A stretch of 64,000 bases of DNA from NCBI GenBank assembly GCA_041725935.1, contig JBGRQD010000019.1, forward strand, positions 6,973-70,972, given 5' to 3'. The DNA is from Marivita sp041725935 (GTDB taxonomy: Bacteria > Pseudomonadota > Alphaproteobacteria > Rhodobacterales > Rhodobacteraceae). Below, one piece after another: positions 16,197 through 25,202 of this stretch (position 1 is its first letter; each line of letters opens with the position of its first letter). The notes beneath the pieces were generated by a model, which worked only from the letters and a program-made list of their open reading frames with translations, did not search any database and had not been told where the DNA came from. The translations under genes and the position numbers were made by a program.

Positions 16197-16236
16197 AAGG
16201 CCCGCTGCCCCTCAAAAAGGCAAAGCGGGCCTTTTG
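16197..16236 (+). terminator. Intrinsic terminator after the DUF3768 gene
   Basis: AAGGCCCGCT (16197-16206) pairs with AGCGGGCCTT (16224-16233), followed by TT. Ten-bp GC-rich arms make a strong terminator. Confidence 0.8.
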
Positions 16237-16316
16237 TCGTGGTGATCCCTGAAGCCGGGGATTGGTCACGCGCGTGAGTGCGCGGGCCACACCTCACCCA
16301 CCTGGAAGGATATCCC

Positions 16317-18299
16317 ATGACCACGAACTTTGCACCTCTCACCGTCGCCATCGGCGATCTGGTCCCGCATCCCGCAAATGTGCGCAGCAACTCGCCGGAA
16401 ACTTATGATCCCGAGAACATCGCCCATCTGAAGGCCAGCATCGCTGTGCTGGGCCTGCTCCAGCCGCTCCTGGTCCAGAAGCTTGACGGCAAATATGCTG
16501 TCCTCGCCGGTGGCCGACGCCATGCCGCGCTGAAGGAGCTGATTGCCGACAAGGCCACCAAGGGGTTCACTGCGAAGACCAAGGTGGACTGCCGCCTCGT
16601 GCCGGAAGACTGCGACGTCACCACGGCACTGTCGCTCGCCGAGAACATCACCCAGGCACCGATGAACGCAATCGACGAGTTCGAGGCCTTCGCCCGGATG
16701 ATGGAGGTCGACAGCCAGACGCCCGAGACGATCGCAAAGATCTTCGGCGCCACGGTGGCGGCCGTGAAAGGCCGGTTGCGCTATGGCCTGATCCACCCCG
16801 ACATCCGCGCCGCGGCCCGGGGCAAGGTGATCACGCTCGACACGATGAAGGCCTTTGCTGAGCATCCAAGCCAGGAGGCGCAGCGCGAGGTCTTCGAGGC
16901 GCTCACGAAAGACGGCGGCTATCTGCAGGCCTACACGGTCCGTCAAGCGCTCAAATCCCGCGGTGTGCAGGTCCGCGATGATATCGGGGCTTTCGTGCGC
17001 GCGGACTACGAGGCCCGCGGCGGCGCCGTCGCGGCTGACCTTCTGGAAGAGCATTCCGTGCTCGAGGATGCGGCTCTGGTCGAAACCATCCTGCTCGAGA
17101 AGCTCGGTGCCGCCGCCGAAGAGGCCCGCATAAAGCTGGGCTTTGCCTGGGCCGATGCGATGGTCCGCTATGATTACGCGACCATGGCCGACTACGGCCG
17201 CGTTTATCCCTGCCCGATCGAGCCTGATGAGGCTGCGCAAAAGCGCATCGATGAGATCACCGCCGAACTCGAGAGGCTGCAGCTCGAGATGGAGGATGAG
17301 GGGCTCGAGGACGGTGCCTACAACGCGCTTTACGAGCGCGTGGACGCCTTGGAAGAGGAAGCCCGCGACCTGCAGGAGGCCTACAGCGCCGAGGACCTCG
17401 CGCGGTCTGGGGTAATCGCGTCCTGGTCGGGCGGGCAGCTGACCCTCCATGTTGGCCTCGTCCGCCCGGAAGACACCGTCAAAAAGGAGGGCGCGCGCGG
17501 CTCCTCGGCTAGCCCGGCCGGGGAGGAGGCCCCAGACGCCGGCGAAATCACCTATCCAGCCTCGCTGGCTGAGGACCTCAAGACCGAGCGAGCCATGGCG
17601 CTTGGGGCCGCGATGGCGCTGCATCCGGAAGCCACGCTCGATCTGACGCTCTTCAAGCTGGTCAGTGACGTTCTGGCCAGCGGCATGAGTGTCACGCAGG
17701 CGATCAAGATCGATGCCCGCAAGGAATACCGCAGCCATGCGAAGATGGACGAGATCGACGAGACCTCGCTCGAGCAGGTGGCGGCGGCGCATGATGCGCT
17801 TGACCTTTCGTGGCTCGATGGCAACCGCGCGCCCGCCGATCAGTTCGCGGCGTTTCGCGCGCTCAATGCAAGGGAGAAGGCCAAGCTCGTGGCCTATGCC
17901 ACGGCCAGCACCACGCAGTCCTGCTTCGCGCGGGACCGCCAGCGCGACAGCCTGATGCATGCGTTCGAGATCGAGATCATGCCCGATATCCGCGCCCACT
18001 GGACGCCGAACGCGGCGCTCTTCAATCGCTTCAAGAAGGCCTGGCTCCTGAAGATCCTCGGCGAGGATCTGGGTCTCGCCCAGGAGGCTGTGACGCTGGC
18101 CTCGTCGAGCAAGAAGGAGATCGTCGCCTTCTGCGACAAGCTCTTCGCTGAACCCTTCGCCACACTCACGGACGCACAGCGCGCTGCCGTGGCCGCCTGG
18201 TGTCCGCCGATGATGCAGACCGCCGGTGGCGCCTGTGATGAGACGGCGCCGATCACGGAAACCCCGGAACCTGACGGCGAGGTCGCGCAAGCGGCCTGA
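16317..18299 (+). CDS. Large plasmid ParB/Srx-domain protein
   Basis: A 660-residue protein. Residues about 8-115 form a ParB-type domain (IGDLVPHPANVRSNS, KYAVLAGGRRHAALKEL, LSLAENITQAPMNAIDEFEA), followed by a helix-turn-helix region (ETIAKIFGATVAAVKGRLRY). Residues about 310-360 form a charged coiled coil (RIDEITAELERLQLEMEDEG), and the rest is a long C-terminal region. This is not RepB; such proteins are widespread on alphaproteobacterial conjugative plasmids and are thought to act on DNA (nuclease or clamp) early after transfer, but the role is unproven. It has its own ribosome site (GGAAGGA) and a following hairpin at 18309-18340. The pseudogene at 10069 belongs to the same broad family. 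Confidence 0.85.
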   Translation: MTTNFAPLTVAIGDLVPHPANVRSNSPETYDPENIAHLKASIAVLGLLQPLLVQKLDGKYAVLAGGRRHAALKELIADKATKGFTAKTKVDCRLVPEDCDVTTALSLAENITQAPMNAIDEFEAFARMMEVDSQTPETIAKIFGATVAAVKGRLRYGLIHPDIRAAARGKVITLDTMKAFAEHPSQEAQREVFEALTKDGGYLQAYTVRQALKSRGVQVRDDIGAFVRADYEARGGAVAADLLEEHSVLEDAALVETILLEKLGAAAEEARIKLGFAWADAMVRYDYATMADYGRVYPCPIEPDEAAQKRIDEITAELERLQLEMEDEGLEDGAYNALYERVDALEEEARDLQEAYSAEDLARSGVIASWSGGQLTLHVGLVRPEDTVKKEGARGSSASPAGEEAPDAGEITYPASLAEDLKTERAMALGAAMALHPEATLDLTLFKLVSDVLASGMSVTQAIKIDARKEYRSHAKMDEIDETSLEQVAAAHDALDLSWLDGNRAPADQFAAFRALNAREKAKLVAYATASTTQSCFARDRQRDSLMHAFEIEIMPDIRAHWTPNAALFNRFKKAWLLKILGEDLGLAQEAVTLASSSKKEIVAFCDKLFAEPFATLTDAQRAAVAAWCPPMMQTAGGACDETAPITETPEPDGEVAQAA

Positions 18300-18308
18300 G
18301 CCATCACG

Positions 18309-18340
18309 CGACCCGCGCGAGGCATTCCCTGCGCGGGTCG
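18309..18340. terminator. GC-rich hairpin after the ParB-like gene
   Basis: CGACCCGCGC (18309-18318) pairs with GCGCGGGTCG (18331-18340). No T tract follows, so termination would be weak or it may stabilise the 3' end. Confidence 0.55.
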
Positions 18341-18371
18341 ACCCTTCCAAACCGAACAGAAAGACATCCCC

Positions 18372-18965
18372 ATGGCTATTCTCAAGTTCTCTGCGTCCGC
18401 TGTGGCGGCGCAAATCGCCCATGCGCGCGCCTGCAAAACCTTCCTGCCGAACTGGAACGGGCCCGTGGACAGGCCGGCCCTGATCCTGATCGTCGGCAAT
18501 GGTGTGCATCTGCGCTCAAACGGCATCGACGGCACGACCACCCGCATCGTCACCACCGAGCAGGCCGATCCCTCCTTTGCCTTCGCCGACGGCATGAACC
18601 CGTTTCGGGATACCGACTGGATGGCGCAGCGCCGCATGGCGTTTCGCGATCTGACCGGCCAGTTCTACACCGACATCCTGGATGACGTGCAGGTTCTCAT
18701 CGACCGGGGGCGGGGGGCGATCCGGCTCGCCACCGATGGCCACAGCATCCGCGTCTTCGTGCGCCGGGCCTCGGACTATCTCATCGGCGGGACCTACGAG
18801 GTGCCCTCGGGTCTCGGCGGCACCTTCCGGGTCATCCTCGAGGATGCCTGCGACACGTTCGCGATCGTGCAGAACTGCGGCAATTGCGAGGATTTCGACG
18901 CAATGCAGCCCTACCGCGTGCCGCTCGATGCCCTGATGGAAATCGATGACCGGAGGGTGGCGTAA
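18372..18965 (+). CDS. Hypothetical plasmid protein
   Basis: A 197-residue soluble protein (MAILKFSASAVAAQIAHARA). No family recognised. A cysteine cluster near residues 171-181 (CDTFAIVQNCGNCEDFD) could hold a metal or disulphide. Spaced 72 bp from the ParB-like gene, with a hairpin between, and followed by another hairpin (18988-19033). Its position inside the conserved block suggests a conjugation or establishment role, by context only. Confidence 0.6.
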   Translation: MAILKFSASAVAAQIAHARACKTFLPNWNGPVDRPALILIVGNGVHLRSNGIDGTTTRIVTTEQADPSFAFADGMNPFRDTDWMAQRRMAFRDLTGQFYTDILDDVQVLIDRGRGAIRLATDGHSIRVFVRRASDYLIGGTYEVPSGLGGTFRVILEDACDTFAIVQNCGNCEDFDAMQPYRVPLDALMEIDDRRVA

Positions 18966-18987
18966 CGCGCCCTTTCTCAAACAAGCA

Positions 18988-19033
18988 TCGCCAATACCCT
19001 GCCGGGCCTGCGGCCCTCTCGGGACATTGGCGA
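18988..19033. other. Intergenic hairpin
   Basis: TCGCCAAT (18988-18995) pairs with ATTGGCGA (19026-19033) around a GC-rich loop that can fold further. It lies between two single genes. Confidence 0.5.
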
Positions 19034-19067
19034 CAACAATTTCCCCAATGAGAGAAAGGACTCTGAG

Positions 19068-19724
19068 ATGGGATGGCTCTTCTACACCGACAGCCGTATC
19101 CAGACCTATGCGGATGAGAAAGCGGAGATTGCCCGGCTCTGCACCTCTCATGGCGACACGCGCAAAACCGAACTGGTCAAGGCCTGCAAGGTCGCCTCCA
19201 CCTGGTATGCGGCGGCAAAGATCACCAATCTCGACGGCACCGCTGTCGAAGACGCAACCTATGTGACCGATCCGGATGGCTCCATCACTTTCGGGGCTGT
19301 CTTCCTCACCCGTTACGATGACGGCTGCTGGGGCTACAAGGACATGGAGGAAAGTGCTGGCCCGAACGAGTCTCGTGCTCCGCTTGGGCTGATCGAGCTC
19401 CTCTCCGACCTGAAAGACCCGGACAGCTACGCCCATGCATGGCGCCAGCGCTGCCGGGACTGGGCCGCGATCCCTGACTATCAAGAGGGTGACAGGATCA
19501 AGCTCGCCGCGCCTGTGACCCTGACCGATGGCAGCACCTGCCAGATCGTCACCGCGACCCACTACAGGCGGGGTCGGCAAAAACGCCGCTGTTACCGCAT
19601 CGAGGAAACCGGTGGGCTCGTACGCCTGTCGAAGGCCTCGCTTGCGGGCTCGGAGCTGCTCAGTTCCGCGAAGGGTGCGGCCAGTCCTGTGCTGGCGGAG
19701 TTTCTGGCGGGGCAGGGTGGCTGA
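19068..19724 (+). CDS. Hypothetical protein (possibly DUF6927-like)
   Basis: A 218-residue protein, MGWLFYTDSRIQTYADEKAE, with a good AGAAAGGA ribosome site. The middle contains YDDGCWGYKDMEESAGP, a motif found in a conserved plasmid family of unknown function, and the C-terminal third is basic and beta-rich (GDRIKLAAPVTLTDG, YRRGRQKRRCYRI). No membrane segment. I recall similar proteins as DUF6927, but this was not checked. Next on the strand is a relBE-type pair. Confidence 0.6.
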   Translation: MGWLFYTDSRIQTYADEKAEIARLCTSHGDTRKTELVKACKVASTWYAAAKITNLDGTAVEDATYVTDPDGSITFGAVFLTRYDDGCWGYKDMEESAGPNESRAPLGLIELLSDLKDPDSYAHAWRQRCRDWAAIPDYQEGDRIKLAAPVTLTDGSTCQIVTATHYRRGRQKRRCYRIEETGGLVRLSKASLAGSELLSSAKGAASPVLAEFLAGQGG

Positions 19725-19782
19725 GTTTCCCGCTGAGACAACACCACGGGACCACGCGCACACATACTGCCGACTTGAATTC

Positions 19783-19800
19783 GTATCTCAAATGAGATAC
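19783..19800. promoter_or_regulatory. Operator palindrome of the relB/relE-type pair
   Basis: GTATCTCA-AA-TGAGATAC is a perfect 18-bp palindrome ending 28 bp before the antitoxin ATG. Antitoxins of this type autorepress at such sites. Confidence 0.75.
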
Positions 19801-19828
19801 ATCACTCCCATCAACTGGAGGACCATCC

Positions 19829-20128
19829 ATGCCTGCCAAAACATCCATGCTTCATGTCCGTGTTGACGATCAGCTGAAAGCACAGGCTTCGGACGCACTT
19901 GCGGGCGTCGGTCTGACGCTCTCCGACGCGGTGCGTATTCTTCTGACCCGCGTGGCCGCAGAAGGCGGCTTGCCTGCCGGATTGACCGCTGATCCGGATG
20001 CCTATGACGCCTGGTTCAGGACGAAGGTACAGGAAGCGCTGGACGATCCAAGGCCCACAACGCCCCATGCCAAGGCGATGCAAGACGCCCAGGCATTGAT
20101 TGACGGGAAGCGCCTTGCCAAATCTTGA
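19829..20128 (+). CDS. RelB/DinJ-family antitoxin
   Basis: A 99-residue protein with the RelB/DinJ N-terminal ribbon-helix-helix (MLHVRVDDQLKAQASDALAG, LTLSDAVRILLTRVAAEGGL). The C-terminal tail (residues about 55-99) would bind the toxin. TGGAGGA ribosome site. The gene overlaps the toxin by 14 bases and has a palindromic operator just upstream. Confidence 0.87.
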   Translation: MPAKTSMLHVRVDDQLKAQASDALAGVGLTLSDAVRILLTRVAAEGGLPAGLTADPDAYDAWFRTKVQEALDDPRPTTPHAKAMQDAQALIDGKRLAKS

Positions 20129-20390
20129 ATGGAAAGCCACGGCCATAGCCGACTTGCTGGCAATCATTGACTACATCTCTGACGACAACCCGGATGCCGC
20201 CCAAGTTCTCAAAGACGAGATTGAACACAAGACGTCCCTCCTTCCAGAACGCCCTCAGATGTACCGCACGGGCCGTGTGGACGGGACTAGGGAGATGGTT
20301 GTTCGGCCGAACTACATCGTGGTTTATGCTGAAAGCCCTGAGATGGTGACCATTTTGCGCGTTCTTCATGCTGCGCAGCAGTGGCCATGA
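20115..20390 (+). CDS. RelE/ParE-family toxin
   Basis: A 91-residue RelE/ParE-fold protein: WKATAIADLLAIIDYISDDN, then RPQMYRTGRVDGTREMVVRP and NYIVVYAESPEMVTILRVLH, which match the family's central and C-terminal strands. The TTG at 20115 (giving MPNLEWK) fits family N-termini better than the TTG at 20100. Target may be ribosome-bound mRNA (RelE) or gyrase (ParE); sequence alone cannot decide. Followed by a strong terminator. Confidence 0.82.
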   Translation: MPNLEWKATAIADLLAIIDYISDDNPDAAQVLKDEIEHKTSLLPERPQMYRTGRVDGTREMVVRPNYIVVYAESPEMVTILRVLHAAQQWP

Positions 20391-20419
20391 TCGGGGTGCA
20401 GGCCCCCCGCTAAGAAATT

Positions 20420-20457
20420 GCCCGCTCTACGCCTTCAAAGTGTAGAGCGGGCTTTTC
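20420..20457 (+). terminator. Intrinsic terminator after the relBE-type pair
   Basis: GCCCGCTCTAC (20420-20430) pairs with GTAGAGCGGGC (20442-20452) and is followed by TTTT. Confidence 0.85.
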
Positions 20458-20496
20458 GTCCTTTGGAACTCAGACCCTGATCCAAAGGAATTTCCC

Positions 20497-23400
20497 ATGT
20501 CCAAGCCTCTCTCAACGCTCCCCGATCCTGTTGAATCCGACGCTAACCTCACCTCTGCCCTCGCGCAGATTGGCGCGGAGGTCGACAACCAGCCCCTGCG
20601 CAGTTCAGCGCTCGCGCGCATTATGCACGAGACGTTTCATGGCAGCGATGCCGGCGGTGCCTGGGACTGGCGCATGGCATATGACCTGATGCAGGCCGCG
20701 GCTGTCCAGGTGCTGCTGCGTGGGGACGGCGTGGCAGGTGACATCGCCGCTGCAAGGCTGCTTGCCTCGCGGCTGCTGACGGAAACGCGCCGGTCAGAGC
20801 AGCAGATCCGGCTGCAGCAGTTTTCCACGCCGCTGCCATTTGCGGCGCTGGTCTTGCGGGCCGCGGCGATCCGCAAGGGCGAGACCGTTCTGGAGCCCTC
20901 GGCTGGCACCGGTGCCCTGGCTGCTTTCGCTGCCCGGGCCGGTGCCACGCTTTTGCTCAATGAAATCGACCCCTTTCGCCAGTGCCTCCTGCGGGCCCTC
21001 TTCGGCGGCGAGGTGACGGGCCATGACGGCGAGCATATCGATGATCTGCTGCAGACGCCCGTTCTGCCCGACGTCGTGGTGATGAATCCGCCCTTCGCCT
21101 CCTCGGTCGATCGCTCCCGAGACAAACACATCGCCGCCAAACATCTTATCGCGGCTGCAAAGCGTCTGGCACCCGGCGGGCGGCTGGTGGCGATCATGCC
21201 GCCGGGATTCACGCCCGAACGCGATTCCGCGTATTGGTCCCGCGCCTGCGGTTTGCTCACGCCGCGCTTGGCGTTGCCGATGCCAGGGCAGGTCTACCGC
21301 AAGCTCGGCACCTCTGTCGAAACCCAGCTGATGGTCTTCGACAAGGTGCAGGAACACGGCGAGATGATCCGCGCCAGTGTCCGGGACTTAGATGAAGCCC
21401 TTCCTTTTGTCGACGCCGTGGCCGCAACCCGGACCGAGATGCGCCCCGTACAACAGGCAGCGGCGATCCCTAACGGGCGGCCGACCGTTCCATCCTCTGC
21501 TCCGCGCAAGACCGCCGCTGCGCCTGTCGCCGCCTCCAAACCCCGGGCCAATGCCATCCGTCCGCTCAGCTTCACAAGCTTTGAGGCCCCGCGCGACAAC
21601 ACGCCGATCTCGGACATCTATGCGCGCTACCGTCCGCAGCGGATCGAGATCGCGGGTACGCAGGAACATCCCACGCCGCTCGTTGAAAGCATCGCCATGG
21701 CCTCGGTTGCCCCGCCCATGCCCTCAAACACGGGCAGTGATGACTTGCGACTGCCCACACGGTTGATCGAGGAGGGAGATCTCTCCGAGGCGCAGCTCGA
21801 GACCATCATCATGGCGCATGATGCCCATGGGCGTGATCTGCCCGGTCGGTTTACCATCGATGACGACCAGACCAAGCTGACGCGCGCTGATGATGACCCG
21901 GATGCACGTGCCTATCGCCTTGGCTATTTCCTCGGCGACGGCACCGGTTGCGGCAAGGGCCGCGAATGCGCGGGGCTAATTCTCGTCAACTGGCTTTCCG
22001 GGCGCAGGAAGGCGATCTGGGTCTCCAAATCCGCCACGCTTATCGAGGACGCGATCCGCGACTGGACCGATCTCGGCGGCTCGCCAGCCGACATCCAGCC
22101 GCTCTCCAAATGGAAACCGGACCAGCCTGTCCCTATGGGTGACGGTATCCTCTTTGTGACCTACGCCACGCTGCGGTCCGCAGGCAAATGCGGCACCACG
22201 CGACTGAGCCAGATCTTTGAGTGGATGGGCGAAGACTTTGAAGGCGTACTGGCCTTTGATGAGGCCCATGCCATGCAGAACGCGGCCGGGTCCGAGCAGG
22301 GCAGGGGGGGCAAACCCTCCCAGCAGGGCCTTGCTGGCCTGCGGCTGCAACTGGCAGCACCCCGCGCTCGCGTCTTCTACATCTCGGCCACGGGCGCCAC
22401 GAGCGTGCACAACCTGGCCTATGCCGCGCGGCTGGGGCTCTGGGGGCAGGGCCCCGAATACCCCTTCCCAAGCCGCGAGAGCTTCGTCTCGGCGATGGAA
22501 GCCGGCGGTGTCGCCGCCATGGAGGTGGTTGCGCGCGATCTCAAGACGCTCGGGCTTTACACAGCGCGTGCCCTCAGCTTCGACGGCGTTGAATACGATG
22601 TGCTGGAACACGCGCTCACTCCGGCCCAGATCGAGATCTACGACGCATACGCGGGTGCGTTTCGGACGATCCACCACAATCTCGAAGCGGCCCTGACCGC
22701 CACCGGCGTCAACGATGCCTCGGGCGAGACCAATGCGTCGGCCGCACGCGCCTCGGCCAAGTCCTGCTTCGAGAGCACGAAGCAGCGCTTCTTCAACCAT
22801 CTCCTGATGGGCATGAAGGCTCCAAGCATCATCCACGCCATCAAGGACGATCTGGCAGCGGGCAAGGCTTGCGTCATCCAGGTTGTCTCGACAGGTGAGA
22901 GCCTGCTCAAACGCCGACTTGAGACGATGGACCCGGAGGATGAACTCGTCGAGGGTGCCTTGACGCCGCGCGACTATGTCTTGGGCTACCTCGAACAGGC
23001 CTTCCCGATTCATGCGCAAAAGCTGGTCGAGATCGACGGCAATATGGTGGCCGAGCCGCTCCGTGATGAAACTTGCGCGCTGGTCGTCTCGCGCGAGGCG
23101 CTCGCCCTGCGTGACGCGGCCATGATGGAGTTGATGACGCTGGCGCCGATCCCCTCGGCGCTCGATCAGATCCTCTGGGCCTTTGGCGACGAGGCCGTGG
23201 CCGAAGTGACCGGAAGGTCCATCCGGCCCCTCAAGGCCGAGGATGGCCATCTCTTCATCGAAAAGCGCGCTGCCAGCAGCAATTCGTCCGAGACCCAAGC
23301 CTTCATGGACGGCGAAAAGGATATCCTGATCTTCTCCGACGCAGGCGGCACGGGCCGGTCCTATCACGCGGCCCAAACGGCGAAGAACCAGAAACGGCGG

Positions 23401-24759
23401 CGGCACTATCTTCTGGAGCCCGGCTGGCGCGCGGATGCGGCCATCCAGGGGCTCGGGCGCACGCATCGCTCGGCTCAGGTCAGCGCGCCCTTCTTCCGGG
23501 TCTGCACCTCGGATGTGCATGGAGAGAAGCGTTTCACCTCGACTATAGCCAAGCGCCTCGACCAGCTGGGGGCCTTGACCAAGGGTCAGCGCGAGACCGG
23601 CTCGCAGGGCATGTTCCGCGAGGAGGACAATCTCGAAAGCCCGATCGCGCGGGCGGCATTGCGTGGCTACTATGCCGATCTTGCCGCCGGGCGCGCTGAA
23701 GCGATGAGCTACGAGAGCTTCACCGACTGGACGGCCCTGCGGCTGATCGACAAGGACGGGGTGCTGCTTGAGGAGCTGCCGCCGATCCAGCGGTTTCTCA
23801 ATCGGGTGCTTGCCCTTCCCATCCACATGCAGAACGCGCTCTTTGCCGAGTTCATGCGCCGGATTGCCGATCAGACGGAACGGGCGCGCGCGGCGGGCAC
23901 GCTCGATCTCGGCGTCGAAACCCTGCGCGGCGAGAAGATCGAACAGGTCTCCACGGAGGATCTCTGGACCTGCCCGAAATCCGGCGCCGTGACGCGGATC
24001 ATCGGACTTGAGGTGACGGACCCAGTGTATGTCCTGGGCGCCGAAGAGGCCATATCGCGCAATCCCGACAAGCTGCCGATGGTCAATCGCGCCTCCGGTC
24101 GCGCGGCGCTCATCTCGGCGCGGCCCATGCAGATGTATGACGAGGACATCGTCACGCTGATGCGCAAGGCGGTGCGGCCAAACGGGTCGAGCTATCTCGA
24201 AGAGGCACGGTTTGAGTCCTCGGCTTGGGAAGAGATCGACAGGCCCGAGTTTGCAAGGCTTTGGGATGCCGAGGCTGCGTCCCTGCCAAAAACCACCACG
24301 ACCAAGCTCTACCTGCTGACCGGGCTGCTGCTGCCCATTTGGAAGGACATTCCGACCACGAATGAGCGCATCTACCGGGTCACGCCCGACGGGGCGACGG
24401 CCATGATCGGGCGGACGCTGAGCGAGGAAGGGGCGGCCGCGCTGCGCGCCCGCTTCCTCGTCTCCAACCCGCAAACACCGCAGGAGATGTTGACCGCCGC
24501 CCTCGGCACCACCGCGCCTGTCGATCTGGGCCGGGGTCTGACCCTGACCCGTCGCCGTGTCGCAGGCGAGATGCGCCTCGAGCTGGGCGGCGCGGATCGG
24601 GGCATGATTGATGGCCTCAAGGCAATGGGGTGTTTCACCGAGATCATCGCCTTCCAGCTGCGGGTGTTCCTGCCGCATGGGGACGGGATCGACACGGGCT
24701 GCATTCTGGCCCGGATCGTGGGGCATTCACCAGATGCCGCTTCAGTGGCAGCAGAATAG
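20497..24759 (+). CDS. DarB-like methyltransferase plus strawberry-notch helicase fusion
   Basis: A 1420-residue protein, the longest in the window. The N-terminal third holds a DNA methyltransferase-type domain: SAM motif LEPSAGTGALA at about residue 132 and catalytic VVMNPPF at about 195. A linker rich in proline and alanine (about 320-370) follows. The rest is a superfamily 2 ATPase of the strawberry-notch type: Walker A-like GDGTGCGKGRECAG (about 477), DEAH box VLAFDEAHAMQNA (about 585), motif III FYISATGAT (about 627), motif VI QGLGRTHRSAQ (about 985). The same architecture is known in phage P1 DarB, which protects injected DNA from type I restriction. Located among ArdC-like and ParB-like genes, it is probably an anti-restriction factor for conjugation. 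Confidence 0.85.
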   Translation: MSKPLSTLPDPVESDANLTSALAQIGAEVDNQPLRSSALARIMHETFHGSDAGGAWDWRMAYDLMQAAAVQVLLRGDGVAGDIAAARLLASRLLTETRRSEQQIRLQQFSTPLPFAALVLRAAAIRKGETVLEPSAGTGALAAFAARAGATLLLNEIDPFRQCLLRALFGGEVTGHDGEHIDDLLQTPVLPDVVVMNPPFASSVDRSRDKHIAAKHLIAAAKRLAPGGRLVAIMPPGFTPERDSAYWSRACGLLTPRLALPMPGQVYRKLGTSVETQLMVFDKVQEHGEMIRASVRDLDEALPFVDAVAATRTEMRPVQQAAAIPNGRPTVPSSAPRKTAAAPVAASKPRANAIRPLSFTSFEAPRDNTPISDIYARYRPQRIEIAGTQEHPTPLVESIAMASVAPPMPSNTGSDDLRLPTRLIEEGDLSEAQLETIIMAHDAHGRDLPGRFTIDDDQTKLTRADDDPDARAYRLGYFLGDGTGCGKGRECAGLILVNWLSGRRKAIWVSKSATLIEDAIRDWTDLGGSPADIQPLSKWKPDQPVPMGDGILFVTYATLRSAGKCGTTRLSQIFEWMGEDFEGVLAFDEAHAMQNAAGSEQGRGGKPSQQGLAGLRLQLAAPRARVFYISATGATSVHNLAYAARLGLWGQGPEYPFPSRESFVSAMEAGGVAAMEVVARDLKTLGLYTARALSFDGVEYDVLEHALTPAQIEIYDAYAGAFRTIHHNLEAALTATGVNDASGETNASAARASAKSCFESTKQRFFNHLLMGMKAPSIIHAIKDDLAAGKACVIQVVSTGESLLKRRLETMDPEDELVEGALTPRDYVLGYLEQAFPIHAQKLVEIDGNMVAEPLRDETCALVVSREALALRDAAMMELMTLAPIPSALDQILWAFGDEAVAEVTGRSIRPLKAEDGHLFIEKRAASSNSSETQAFMDGEKDILIFSDAGGTGRSYHAAQTAKNQKRRRHYLLEPGWRADAAIQGLGRTHRSAQVSAPFFRVCTSDVHGEKRFTSTIAKRLDQLGALTKGQRETGSQGMFREEDNLESPIARAALRGYYADLAAGRAEAMSYESFTDWTALRLIDKDGVLLEELPPIQRFLNRVLALPIHMQNALFAEFMRRIADQTERARAAGTLDLGVETLRGEKIEQVSTEDLWTCPKSGAVTRIIGLEVTDPVYVLGAEEAISRNPDKLPMVNRASGRAALISARPMQMYDEDIVTLMRKAVRPNGSSYLEEARFESSAWEEIDRPEFARLWDAEAASLPKTTTTKLYLLTGLLLPIWKDIPTTNERIYRVTPDGATAMIGRTLSEEGAAALRARFLVSNPQTPQEMLTAALGTTAPVDLGRGLTLTRRRVAGEMRLELGGADRGMIDGLKAMGCFTEIIAFQLRVFLPHGDGIDTGCILARIVGHSPDAASVAAE

Positions 24760-24775
24760 GCAAGGGGGGAAGATC

Positions 24776-25078
24776 ATGACACTCGATGAAATCAAGGCGG
24801 CCATCGATGCTGGGCAGACCGTGCATTGGGCCAATACCGGCTACGTTGTCCACAAGGACCGGCTCGGTCAGTACCTCATCACCTATCAGCCGAACGGCAG
24901 CTGCATCGGCCTGACCGACCGGAGCGGACAACGGTTGAACGGAAAAGAGGCGGAGTTCTTCGTCGCGCAATCGAAGGACGCCGCAGAAAATCCGGGCAGC
25001 CAAACAAGACCAGGCGGGCAGGGAAGGGGCGTAGCACCCGGAGGCGGGGGGGCCTTCCCACTCGGACGGCAGCTCTGA
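24776..25078 (+). CDS. Hypothetical small protein
   Basis: A 100-residue protein from ATG 24776 with GGGGGGA upstream, 16 bp after the helicase stop, so it is likely co-transcribed with it. The first 55 residues (TLDEIKAAIDAGQTVHWANT, YVVHKDRLGQYLITYQPNG) are compact and look like a small beta-rich domain; the C-terminal half is low-complexity, glycine-rich and probably disordered. No family name is certain. A role linked to the helicase is inferred from position only. Confidence 0.6.
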   Translation: MTLDEIKAAIDAGQTVHWANTGYVVHKDRLGQYLITYQPNGSCIGLTDRSGQRLNGKEAEFFVAQSKDAAENPGSQTRPGGQGRGVAPGGGGAFPLGRQL

Positions 25079-25202
25079 CCCGTGTGCGGGGCTGAAAGGA
25101 AAACAGGCTTTCTGGTTTGTGATCCCTCAAGGGGTCGAGAAAGCAATCACGGATGCGTTGGCAAGAACGTCAGGCACCGGCCAATCAAAAAGGAACCATC
25201 CC

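Noticed and set aside
16266..18509. A 747-codon open frame on the minus strand
   Set aside because: It is fully antisense to the ParB-like gene; the product is rich in R, G, H and L, has no domain, and reflects the high-GC third positions of the plus-strand gene.
21976..24726. A 916-codon open frame on the minus strand
   Set aside because: Antisense to the DarB-like gene, whose methyltransferase and helicase motifs are unmistakable; no motif or ribosome site on this strand.
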